Positions 1 to 6,920 are shown, counted from the stretch's first letter. The stretch is 7,131 nt of DNA from Holosporales bacterium (GCA_031275915.1 JAISOC010000060.1:1-7131); one strand, 5' to 3'. Numbers and translations are program-made. Notes: generated by a model from the letters alone, not told the origin.

Positions 1-6
1 TTGGAG

Positions 7-53
7 TTGTTGTATATTGGACTATAAGTAATGTGTTCAGCATTATACAACAA
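7..53. repeat. Inverted repeat, 10-bp perfect arms
   Basis: The arm TTGTTGTATA at 7-16 is matched exactly by TATACAACAA at 44-53, leaving a 27-base loop. The arms are AT-rich and no U-tract follows, so it is not a classical terminator. It overlaps the weak promoter-like hexamers for pheT, so it could be an operator, a cruciform, the trace of an inserted element, or chance in AT-rich DNA. Confidence 0.45.
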
Positions 54-103
54 TACTATTTAAATAATAAAATTAAGAGGCGCTTAAAACGACCTATTTG
101 AGC

Positions 104-146
104 CATGCAACGATCTGGGATCGCTTTCAATACTTTCCGTTGCATG
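104..146. repeat. Inverted repeat in pheT leader, 9-bp perfect arms
   Basis: CATGCAACG at 104-112 pairs exactly with CGTTGCATG at 138-146 across a 25-base loop. A second small hairpin, CGAT at 111-114 with ATCG at 120-123, uses the end of the left arm, so the two folds partly compete. It sits in the GC-richer part of the leader, about 55 bases before the pheT ATG. It may be a regulatory leader fold or a palindromic repeat of the kind scattered in Rickettsiales genomes; the sequence alone does not decide. Confidence 0.5.
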
Positions 147-201
147 CTAAAATGCCGGAGTTCTCGCTTGTTTTGCGCTCTTGGCGCTCCAAATTTGTAA
201 G

Positions 202-2583
202 ATGAAATTCACTTTGGAATGGCTGCAATCTCACATTGAAACAAATCTTTCTGTGGGGGAGATATCTGAAAAATTAGTATCTCTTGGAATAGAGGTCGAA
301 GATATCTGTGATACCTCGAAAAAATTTGATCGTTTTGTAGTTGGCCGCATTGAAAGATGTTGTAAACATCCTGAAGCAGATAGGTTATCTCTTTGCAATG
401 TTAATATTGGTAATTCCAATAATTTACAAATTGTGTGTGGAGCTCACAATGTCAGAGCAGGCATGAATGTTGCAGTTGCTTTATTAGGATCAATTATTCC
501 TTCTTCAGGATTACCTTTGAAGAAAGGAAAGATGAGAGGATATGACAGCGATGGAATGATGTGCTCAGCTAGTGAATTACAACTCGAAGATATGGAAGAC
601 AATGGAGGAATTATAGATCTAGGAAATGAAGATCATCTTATCCCAGGAACCCCATTATCCAAAATTTTGGGAAGCAATGAAGTGATATTTGATGTGAGTA
701 TAACTCCAAATAGAAGCGATTGTTTCAGTGTCAGAGGAATAGCGAGATTACTTTCTGCCTCCGGAGCTGGTCCATTAAAACATTTTGTTGTTCCTGAAGT
801 GAAAGAAACCATTACCGATGCTGTTAATGTCAATATTCAAACAAAAGATTGTCTGTATTTCAGTTGTAGAGTAGTTAAAAATATTTTCAGTGTACAAACT
901 CCTGATTTTATTGAGAGAAGACTCAGGGCAATTGGACAAAAATTGATACACCCAGTCGTTGATATAGCAAACTACATATGCTTAGACTTGGGACAACCCA
1001 TGCATATGTTTGATCTGAATAAACTTGATCTTTCTAAAGGCCTATCTGTTGTAAATGCAAAAGGAGGGGAAATTCTGGAAACTCTTGATGGCAATAAAAC
1101 AGAAATACCTAAGGGGGGGATTATAGTCGCTTCAGGAGAACAACCTCTCTCAGTTGCAGGAATCATAGGAGGAACAGCAACCTCTGTTTCTTATTCAACA
1201 AAAAATATTCTTATAGAGTCTGCGTATTTTGACAAAATTACTATATCTTTAACGGGACAAAAGGTGAGAGTAGCAACAGATTCCAGAACCAGAAATGAAA
1301 GGGGTATTGATCCTGCCGGAGTGGATATAGCAATGAATTATGCGTCGTATCTTTTAGGTTCATGCGATATTGGATCAGTCAAAAAATACGGACTTTTGCC
1401 AAAGAACAAGCGAAAAATTACTGTATCTTTTGAAAAATTCAAAAACTTAAGTGGTTTGTCCAAAACCCAGTGGAAATTAGCAGCAAAGATATTACGAACC
1501 CTGAAGTTTGAAGTTATATCCTCTGATGATAATAAAATGGAAGTTATAACTCCTTCATTTAGACATGATTTAAGTATCGAGGAAGATGTTATAGAAGAAA
1601 TATTGATACTTATTGGGTATAACAAAATCAATACTATAGAACTTGAGAAAAAAGAACCCATAACCCTCACGTATACAGAAGAAATTGCTTCAGATATATT
1701 AATATACAATGGGTACTTTGAGGTAAAAACATTCAGTTTTATCGATACCAATACAGCCCTTCTTTTTGAAGAAAATGAAAAAAATTTAATAAAGCTGACC
1801 GATCCTCTAACAAATGAATTTGCAGTTATGAGGCCATCGGTTATAGGTTCCCTTTTAAAATGTCTTAAAAACAACCAAAATAAAAGTCAAAAAGATGCAA
1901 AAATTTTCGAATTAGGGAAAAAATTCGCAATAAAAGACAAAAAAATTTCAGAAATGTATATGCTAACCATATTGTTGGTGGGACAAAATACAGATAGAAC
2001 ATGGGAAAAAAAACAAAGAGATGTCTCTGTTTTCGATCTTAAAAGAATAGTAGAAAAAATATTATCTGGCCTGGGGATTCAAAGATTCAATGTAAAGAAT
2101 TCCACAGAAGTTGATTACTATCACCCAGGAAGAAGGGGAACATACACATTCAAAAAAGATGAACCTCTGGCCTTTTTTGGCGAAATTCATCCGGAGATTT
2201 TATCAAAGATGGATATCGATGGTCGTGTCGCATGTGCAGAAATTTTTATGGATTCCCTCCCAGAATTCCATAGCAAAAAAATTAGGGGACAAATCAATAT
2301 GTCCCCGTATCAATCAATAAAAAGAGATTTTTCATTTATAGTCGGTAATGCAGTAACAGCAGATAAACTAATCTGTGCAGTTCAAAAAACTCAGATACCT
2401 CACTTACAATACGTGAACATCTTTGATATATATGAAGTAAATGAAAATAAAAAGGCAATTGGAATAGAGGTAATATTGCAATCTCAGAAAGAAACTTTAA
2501 ATGATGAACAGATTGCCAAAATATCAAATACAATAATCGCAAACGTTAAGAAAAGCTGCGGAGCTACTCTGAGAGGAGAGTAA
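202..2583 (+). CDS. pheT: Phenylalanine--tRNA ligase, beta subunit
   Basis: Beta subunit of the cytosolic alpha2-beta2 enzyme that charges tRNA-Phe with phenylalanine, using ATP. From the ATG at 202 the protein has 793 residues, the usual bacterial length. Domains seen in order: N-terminal start MKFTLEWLQSH; EMAP/OB-fold tRNA-binding domain at about 43-150 (HPEADRLSLCNV, KMRGYDSDGMMCS); B3/B4 editing domain at about 210-385 (HPVVDIANY, LGQPMHMFD, RNERGIDP); B5 domain at about 402-476 (TPSFRHDLSIEEDVIEEI); catalytic-like core at about 490-690 (DPLTNEFAVMRPS, HPGRRG); C-terminal FDX-ACB anticodon-binding domain at 700-793 (SPYQSIKRDFSF). The frame is open back to a TTG at 181, but family proteins begin at MKFT, so ATG 202 is preferred; no strong ribosome site precedes it. 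The partner gene pheS, commonly next door, is not visible upstream. Function is secure from the family; the start is slightly less so. Confidence 0.97.
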   Translation: MKFTLEWLQSHIETNLSVGEISEKLVSLGIEVEDICDTSKKFDRFVVGRIERCCKHPEADRLSLCNVNIGNSNNLQIVCGAHNVRAGMNVAVALLGSIIPSSGLPLKKGKMRGYDSDGMMCSASELQLEDMEDNGGIIDLGNEDHLIPGTPLSKILGSNEVIFDVSITPNRSDCFSVRGIARLLSASGAGPLKHFVVPEVKETITDAVNVNIQTKDCLYFSCRVVKNIFSVQTPDFIERRLRAIGQKLIHPVVDIANYICLDLGQPMHMFDLNKLDLSKGLSVVNAKGGEILETLDGNKTEIPKGGIIVASGEQPLSVAGIIGGTATSVSYSTKNILIESAYFDKITISLTGQKVRVATDSRTRNERGIDPAGVDIAMNYASYLLGSCDIGSVKKYGLLPKNKRKITVSFEKFKNLSGLSKTQWKLAAKILRTLKFEVISSDDNKMEVITPSFRHDLSIEEDVIEEILILIGYNKINTIELEKKEPITLTYTEEIASDILIYNGYFEVKTFSFIDTNTALLFEENEKNLIKLTDPLTNEFAVMRPSVIGSLLKCLKNNQNKSQKDAKIFELGKKFAIKDKKISEMYMLTILLVGQNTDRTWEKKQRDVSVFDLKRIVEKILSGLGIQRFNVKNSTEVDYYHPGRRGTYTFKKDEPLAFFGEIHPEILSKMDIDGRVACAEIFMDSLPEFHSKKIRGQINMSPYQSIKRDFSFIVGNAVTADKLICAVQKTQIPHLQYVNIFDIYEVNENKKAIGIEVILQSQKETLNDEQIAKISNTIIANVKKSCGATLRGE

Positions 2584-2617
2584 AACGTACGCAGTTTATA
2601 TAAAAAAGTACGTTTTT
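2582..2617 (+). terminator. Terminator-like hairpin after pheT
   Basis: AAAACGTAC at 2582-2590 pairs exactly with GTACGTTTT at 2608-2616 over a 17-base loop, and the right arm ends in a T run to 2617. It begins inside the pheT stop codon, the right place for an intrinsic terminator. The stem is poor in GC and the loop long, so it would be weak. Confidence 0.5.
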
Positions 2618-2909
2618 GTGGAAGATTTTGAAAAAAATCCAGAAAAAGTTCCCCTTTGTTAACGGAAAATTAACCTTTTTGTGCTATTTTTTTCCATCCC
2701 TAACCCCCGCCCGCCACCTTGGGGGCTCGCGCTCACTCCCTCACCTATGCATCAGCATAGCTTCAGCTTATCATAAAAAGATTAAAAGTACGTTAATTTC
2801 TGGAAGATTTTTTGAATTGATAACTAAGTGTAAAAGTTCTAATTGTAGTATCTTATCTTCTATAAACCCTGCCAGAGGTAGCATTAGCGAACAGAGTGAG
2901 TAAACGTAC
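2608..2909. repeat. Possible small element bounded by GTACGTT / AACGTAC
   Basis: GTACGTTT starts at 2608 and its complement AAACGTAC ends at 2909, giving 8-bp terminal inverted repeats around 302 bases. Inside, GTACGTT recurs at 2788-2794, and both copies are followed within a few bases by TGGAAGATTTT (2619-2629 and 2801-2811), so part of the segment looks duplicated. GAGTAAAACGTAC at the pheT end (2578-2590) also resembles GAGTAAACGTAC at 2898-2909. The middle holds a GC-rich block (2703-2745) with CCCCC at 2704-2708 facing GGGGG at 2721-2725, and a hairpin CTATGC/GCATAG at 2745-2760. It could be a miniature non-autonomous element or a decayed palindromic repeat. The terminal match is short, so the call is tentative. 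Confidence 0.3.
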
Positions 2910-2990
2910 ACTCCTACCTTCTCTTTCTTCTTATACACATACTGTATTTTCCTTTTTGGAACGAGAAAGAGAGAACCAGATTGAGAGGCA

Positions 2991-3028
2991 CTTTGTCAAG
3001 GTGGAGAGCAAAGCGAACCTTGACAAAG
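2991..3028. repeat. Perfect 12-bp hairpin
   Basis: CTTTGTCAAGGT at 2991-3002 is matched exactly by ACCTTGACAAAG at 3017-3028 around a 14-base loop. The right arm lies inside the first 71-bp repeat copy. There is no T tract on either strand, so it is not a standard intrinsic terminator, although a bidirectional role between convergent pheT and mutS is possible. Confidence 0.6.
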
Positions 3029-3078
3029 GTTGGCCAAGCAATCGGTATAATGGAGTTCCTCCAAAAAGGAAGTATACT
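3008..3078. repeat. 71-bp direct repeat, copy A
   Basis: Runs from GCAAAGCGAACCTTGA to AGTATACT and matches 3148-3218 at roughly 85-90 percent by eye, with an identical block of about 22 bases at 3049-3070. It contains AACCTT-GACA-AAGGTT and GGAG-TTC-CTCC mini-hairpins. It also carries TTGACA (3020-3025) and TATAAT (3046-3051), both perfect sigma-70 hexamers but 20 bases apart, which is wider than normal. No function is assigned. Confidence 0.8.
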
Positions 3079-3147
3079 GGCAGATTGTTTTATCTCAGTA
3101 TATCTCTACAAATTCTTCAGAAGTACTTGGTTACATTAAAAACTCCT

Positions 3148-3218
3148 GCAAAGCGAACCTTGACCAAGGTAGCGGAGCAATCGGTACAATGGAGTTCCTC
3201 CAAAAAGGAAAGCATACT
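3148..3218. repeat. 71-bp direct repeat, copy B
   Basis: Second copy of the repeat, 140 bases downstream of copy A. Differences cluster in the middle (AAGGTAGCGGAGC against AAGGTTGGCCAAGC). The promoter-like hexamers have become TTGACC (3160-3165) and TACAAT (3185-3190) with a 19-base spacer. The flanks outside 71 bases do not match copy A, so the repeat unit is well bounded. It ends 58 bases from the mutS stop. Confidence 0.8.
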
Positions 3219-3276
3219 AAACATTCAGTTGTTAGTTCCAAATCATAAAACTGAGGGTTACCTTGGTGTTTGCAGG

Positions 3277-5685
3277 TTACTTTCCCATTTTTTTTAACAA
3301 TTCCTCGGCTCTATAGACAACTTTTTCCGGAAATCCAGCGAGGAAGGCGACGTGTATTCCGTATGATTTATCTGCAAATCCAGTTTTTAATTTATGCATA
3401 AATGAGATTTTTCCGTCAGATTCATCAACGCACACAGTAAGAAATTGAACATTGGCCATACAGTCAGATATTTGTTTGAGTTCATGATAATGAGTTGCAA
3501 ACAAAGTCCTTGCCTTTATTGAATTATGAATTTCCTCAACAACTGCCCAAGCTATGGCAAGACCATCATATGTGGATGTCCCTCTGCCAATTTCATCAAG
3601 TATTACGAACGATTTTTCTGTTGCCTGCCTTAAAATTACGGATGTTTCGATCATTTCAATCATAAAAGTGGATTTACCAGATGAGATATCATCACTAGCT
3701 CCGACTCTGCTAAATATCTTATCTACAACTCCGATAGTTGCCTTTTTTGCAGGAACAAATGATCCCATTTGAGCCATAATCACCATACTCGCATTTTGCC
3801 TGAGATATGTGCTTTTCCCTCCCATATTTGGGCCAGTAACTATGGAAATTATAGATGCATTTTCTATTAAACAATCATTTTTCGTGAATTTTTCTCCATC
3901 CTTAAGCAAATGGCTTTCAACAACAGGGTGTCTTCCTTCCCTTATATCTATAATACTCTCCTCAACAATTGTAGGTTTCACGTATTTATTATCGATAGCC
4001 AATTTTGCGAGAGAGGATACGCAATCTATAAATGCCACTTTTTTCGAGGCTTTTCTTATACTGTCATACCAATAGTCAATTTTTTGGCACAAGTTCTCGA
4101 AAATTATCATTTCTTGCCTTTTGGCATTACCTTCGCTTGTATATAATTTGTTGGCAACGTTCCCCAACTCTTCAGTTGTATATCTGATGCACGATGCAAG
4201 AGTTTGCCTATGTATAAAGGTATATGGAATTCTAGAAACATTATTAGTTGTTGTCTCTATGAAGTATCCAAGAACTCCATTGTGTTTGATTTTTAAATTC
4301 AATATTCCTGTTTCTTTTACATATTTTGTTTGAATAGTTGCAATAAATTGTTCTCCATTTTGAATTAGATCTCTGTATTCGTCCAACTCTGCATCATAGC
4401 CTTCTTTTACAAATCCTCCATCCGTTGGTGAGTGTGGAAGATCCTTGTCCTTTAATGCGCTCTCTAATTCATTTATTAATCTTTCACAACCTTCAAAATA
4501 CATATCCAAGGAAGATAATTCTTTTACTTTTGTGATTTCAAGATTCAATCTGTTTATTTTTTTAAGAGCTACTTTTATGGTATCCAGGTCTCTGGGCCCT
4601 CCCTTTTTCATAGATATTCTGGAGATGGCTCTGTCGATATCCGGCATATTGTCCATAATATCTCTGACTGTTTGTAAAAATTCTTGATTATTCACAAAAA
4701 ATTCAACAAAATCCAGGCGACCTTGAATTTTTTCAATATCGGCTAGTGGATTTGACAACCAATCTGATAGTAATCTTGCTCCTTGAGATGTTACCGTTTT
4801 ATCCATTGTATAAAGCAGAGAACTTTTTTTGTCTCCATTTAAGGATTTATTTAATTCAAGACTTTTGCGGGTGAAATGATCTACATGCATATACTCATGA
4901 TTTTTGATTAACATTGGAAATTCCAGAATTAATTTTGAGCCGGAGTGAGCTTTAGCTGCGTATTCAACAACAAGTGAGGATGCTTCTACGCACTCATCTG
5001 GAAGATTCCCAAGAGATTCCACAAATTTCACTCCATAAAAATTAGCCAACCTTTTCCCTGCAGAGTCCTTCATAAATTTTGGAGATGGTACAGTATGAAT
5101 AATAGATTTGTATTTTTGAATATTTTCTAAAACGAAAGGGTCGGAAAGTATGGAATCTTGGCAAATAATTTCAGATGGATTTACTCTAACTATGCTTGTC
5201 AGTAGGTCATATGGTTCTATCGCTTGAGTCCTGAAGGTACCAACTGAAATATCTGTGTAGGCTATTCCGAAATTGCTTTTTACTTTTGAAATAGACATTA
5301 AGAAGTTGCTACGTTTTTCATCTATAAGAGGAGACTCAATAAGAGTTCCCCTACTTACTATCCTTGTAACTCCCCTTTTAATAGTTGCTTTATATCCTCT
5401 TTTCCTGGCTTCTTCTGGAGTTTCTAGTTGTTCACATATGGCAACCTTATGTCCATTGTTAATGAGTTTTGTGAGGTATGATTCATAGGCATGATGAGGA
5501 ACTCCGCACATAGGAGCATCGATTCTTTTGGTTAGGACAAGTCCCAATTCTTTAGATGCTATTTCTGCGTCCTCCCCAAATAATTCATAGAAATCCCCGA
5601 GTCTAAAAAAAACAAGACAATCACTATGTTGCCCTTTTATTTCTCTGTATTGCCTCATTAATGGAGTTATGTTTTCTTTTGTCAT
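3277..5685 (-). CDS. mutS: DNA mismatch repair ATPase MutS
   Basis: Cytosolic protein that finds mismatches and small loops in new DNA and, with MutL, starts their repair. The 802-residue product shows the mismatch-recognition domain with the Phe-X-Glu wedge at F32-Y33-E34 (RLGDFYELF), the connector (to about 250), lever and clamp domains (about 270-560), and the C-terminal ATPase: Walker A GPNMGGKST at 618-626, DISSGKSTFMIEM at 666-678, Walker B VILDEIGRGTSTYDG at 694-708 and THYHEL at 731-736. All key residues are present, so it should be active. It ends 33 residues after THYHEL-ISFMH-type sequence, at YRAEELLKKMGK, and lacks the roughly 50-residue tail that in E. coli MutS (853 residues) carries the clamp-binding motif and tetramer domain. 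Its ATG overlaps the ispH stop by 4 bases, suggesting translational coupling. A run of eight A (coding strand) lies just before the stop. Confidence 0.97.
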   Translation of the reverse strand: MTKENITPLMRQYREIKGQHSDCLVFFRLGDFYELFGEDAEIASKELGLVLTKRIDAPMCGVPHHAYESYLTKLINNGHKVAICEQLETPEEARKRGYKATIKRGVTRIVSRGTLIESPLIDEKRSNFLMSISKVKSNFGIAYTDISVGTFRTQAIEPYDLLTSIVRVNPSEIICQDSILSDPFVLENIQKYKSIIHTVPSPKFMKDSAGKRLANFYGVKFVESLGNLPDECVEASSLVVEYAAKAHSGSKLILEFPMLIKNHEYMHVDHFTRKSLELNKSLNGDKKSSLLYTMDKTVTSQGARLLSDWLSNPLADIEKIQGRLDFVEFFVNNQEFLQTVRDIMDNMPDIDRAISRISMKKGGPRDLDTIKVALKKINRLNLEITKVKELSSLDMYFEGCERLINELESALKDKDLPHSPTDGGFVKEGYDAELDEYRDLIQNGEQFIATIQTKYVKETGILNLKIKHNGVLGYFIETTTNNVSRIPYTFIHRQTLASCIRYTTEELGNVANKLYTSEGNAKRQEMIIFENLCQKIDYWYDSIRKASKKVAFIDCVSSLAKLAIDNKYVKPTIVEESIIDIREGRHPVVESHLLKDGEKFTKNDCLIENASIISIVTGPNMGGKSTYLRQNASMVIMAQMGSFVPAKKATIGVVDKIFSRVGASDDISSGKSTFMIEMIETSVILRQATEKSFVILDEIGRGTSTYDGLAIAWAVVEEIHNSIKARTLFATHYHELKQISDCMANVQFLTVCVDESDGKISFMHKLKTGFADKSYGIHVAFLAGFPEKVVYRAEELLKKMGK

Positions 5686-6581
5686 TGAAAGTTTCTAATC
5701 TCAATGTCTTTAATTTTCTCATGGAGAAAATTTAAAACATCTTGAACGAGATATTCCGGAGCTGAAGTTCCTGCAGTTATAGCAATAGTTTCAACATTTT
5801 GCAATAACTCTTCGTTTATTTCATCTTTTGTATCAATTCTTATAACATTCTTAGCTCCAAATCTGGTGGCTACCTCTGTCAATCTCATTGTGTTTGATGA
5901 ATGTTTTGAACCCACCACGATAAATAAATCAATTTGTGAAGCAATTTTTTTAATAACTTCCTGTCTTTCTAACGTTGCATTGCATATATAGTCATTTTTA
6001 ACGGATTTTATGTGAGGAATCTTTCTTTTAAGAGCCTCTATTATTCCGTCTACCACAAATCGCTCAAGAGTTGTTTGCGTGTAATACACGACCTCTGAGT
6101 TTTGCATATCAGGAAGAAGATCAATTTCATCTTCATTTGATACCACAAAAGGATTCTGATTGCTTATACATCCAGCCAAACCTATCACTTCAGGATGCGA
6201 TTTGTTTCCTATAATTATTATTGTTTTGCCTTCCTTTGAATCTTTTATTATAGATTCTTGGATTGTTGTGACAGTGGGACAAGTGGCATCCACAATAGTC
6301 AGCCCTTTTTTTTCACAAATTTTGACAATTTCAGGAGATACGCCATGAGCTGAGAACATAACAACATTTCCATCTGGTATTTCTTCAACGAAAGAGACTT
6401 TTATGGCTCCCTTGGCTATCATATCAGCCATAAATGCCCTGTTGTGTATGATGTCTTCTGTTATATACACGTTCTTGTACAATTTCAAAACTTGATCAGC
6501 CATGCCTACAGCACGAATGACACCCGAGCAAAACCCCCTTGGGCTTAAAAGGTAACAGACTACGTGCACCGCTTCCAACAA
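5682..6581 (-). CDS. ispH: 4-hydroxy-3-methylbut-2-enyl diphosphate reductase (IspH/LytB)
   Basis: Iron-sulfur enzyme of the last MEP-pathway step, reducing HMBPP to IPP and DMAPP in the cytosol. Numbered from the TTG at 6581 (299 residues), all three cluster cysteines are present: C18 (SPRGFCSG), C101 (DATCPTV) and C200 (YICNATLERQ). Substrate residues are also in place: H46 (IIHNR), H79 (SAHGVS), H129 and E131 (SHPEV), TQTTL at 168-172, S228-S229-N230 (GSKHSSNT) and S273 (AGTSAPE). Start: the frame opens after a TGA at 6600-6602 and contains no ATG before the essential C18. Candidates are TTG at 6581 or 6578 and GTG at 6569; GTG 6569 would give 295 residues and fits the short lead before RGFC in relatives. 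The TGA stop overlaps the mutS ATG. A transposase remnant lies directly upstream, so the native promoter and start may have been replaced. Confidence 0.96.
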   Translation of the reverse strand: MLEAVHVVCYLLSPRGFCSGVIRAVGMADQVLKLYKNVYITEDIIHNRAFMADMIAKGAIKVSFVEEIPDGNVVMFSAHGVSPEIVKICEKKGLTIVDATCPTVTTIQESIIKDSKEGKTIIIIGNKSHPEVIGLAGCISNQNPFVVSNEDEIDLLPDMQNSEVVYYTQTTLERFVVDGIIEALKRKIPHIKSVKNDYICNATLERQEVIKKIASQIDLFIVVGSKHSSNTMRLTEVATRFGAKNVIRIDTKDEINEELLQNVETIAITAGTSAPEYLVQDVLNFLHEKIKDIEIRNFQ

Positions 6582-6612
6582 AAGACTGTGAAATTTCGAT
6601 CAGGATACACAA

Positions 6613-6900
6613 GAACCTGGCAAAATTCAACACTGAGTGGGAAACTGTATAAGTTCATAAGATATTAGAGAGTGCTACTCTCATACCAACAATAGTATCA
6701 TCTAATAGGTCATGTCTGTTATAGAACTCTTCTCTAAAAGTTCTATTACTTCTCTCTACTCCTCCATTATATTTAGAGCTAGCTGGAGGTAGTACAAACA
6801 ACTGTCTTGCTTTTTTCTGAAGATATAAGCTTGTAAAGAGCTATAATCTTGAGGTGTAGAGTAAATATCTGCATAAAAAGGTCTCCTTATAGAATGAATG
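6613..6900 (-). pseudogene. Integrase-type (rve/DDE) transposase remnant
   Basis: C-terminal part of a transposase with a retroviral-integrase catalytic core, broken beyond function. The best frame runs from 6840 to a TGA at 6655-6657 and reads QLFVLPPASSKYNGGVER followed by SNRTFREEFYNRHDLLDD. The Glu in GGVER is the expected last residue of the DDE triad. Past the TGA, the same frame reads TYTVSHSVLNFARF, resembling the YNT-RPHSALN tail of such enzymes, so the stop looks like a mutation. Upstream, a different frame (about 6900 to 6815) reads RPFYADIYSTPQDYSSLQAY and could join after a one-base slip in the A6 run at 6811-6816, though I do not recognise that stretch. The N-terminal domain and the two Asp residues are absent. 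It points into ispH, about 30 bases away. Confidence 0.75.
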
Positions 6901-6920
6901 AATTAACACTTAATTCTACA

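Larger units (their letters stand above)
1..201 (+). other. pheT leader, no gene recognised
   Basis: No convincing protein gene precedes pheT, and no frame here resembles the C-terminus of PheS. Bases 1-75 are very AT-rich; bases 80-195 are visibly richer in G and C. A weak promoter-like pair for pheT is TTGGAC at 17-22 and CATTAT at 41-46 with an 18-base spacer, each matching consensus at four of six positions, so it is only a suggestion. Two inverted repeats lie here and are listed separately. On the minus strand one frame is open from about 213 to a stop at 56, with an ATG at 145 that would give 29 residues beginning MQRKVLKAIPDR. It overlaps the pheT start and I do not recognise it with confidence. 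It could be part of a dispersed repeat. Confidence 0.4.
2584..3276. other. Convergent intergenic gap rich in repeats, no gene seen
   Basis: About 690 bases lie between the stops of pheT and mutS, which point at each other. Two plus-strand open frames (2616-2903 and 2896-3297) cover it, but neither has a recognisable domain, a ribosome site or natural-looking composition; the second runs through two copies of a repeat and into mutS. I treat both as non-coding. Visible content: the pheT terminator hairpin; a segment bounded by GTACGTT/AACGTAC with a GC-rich block; an 8-bp inverted repeat, CTCTTTCT at 2921-2928 with AGAAAGAG at 2964-2971; a 12-bp perfect hairpin at 2991-3028; and two 71-bp direct repeats. 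The gap looks like accumulated repeat debris, not a lost gene I can name. Confidence 0.6.

Noticed and set aside
80..201. T-box or tRNA-like regulatory leader for pheT
   Set aside because: No T-box consensus, tRNA cloverleaf, or Phe-rich leader peptide with attenuator can be made out.
1338..1874. 178-codon minus-strand open frame inside pheT
   Set aside because: Lies wholly inside the pheT coding region, shows no domain and has shadow-like composition rich in Ser, Ile and Phe.
2616..2903. 95-codon plus-strand open frame after pheT
   Set aside because: Starts at the end of the terminator hairpin, crosses the GC-rich block and repeats, has no recognisable domain or ribosome site, and is better explained as repeat sequence.
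3020..3051. TTGACA and TATAAT in repeat copy A as a standard sigma-70 promoter
   Set aside because: The 20-base spacer is outside the normal 16-18 range and no gene follows on that strand; kept only as an observation on the repeat.
2896..3297. 133-codon plus-strand open frame
   Set aside because: Runs across both 71-bp repeats, which are read in different frames, and into the mutS 3' end; no family resemblance.
6655..6657. TGA read as tryptophan (alternative genetic code)
   Set aside because: ispH ends with TGA in a classic ATGA overlap with mutS, and none of the three intact genes needs TGA as a sense codon.
6668..6746. Dyads GAGAGT-GCT-ACTCTC (6668-6682) and ATAGAACT/AGTTCTAT (6721-6746) as operators for ispH
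   Set aside because: Both fall inside the recognisable transposase coding remnant and are probably incidental to it.
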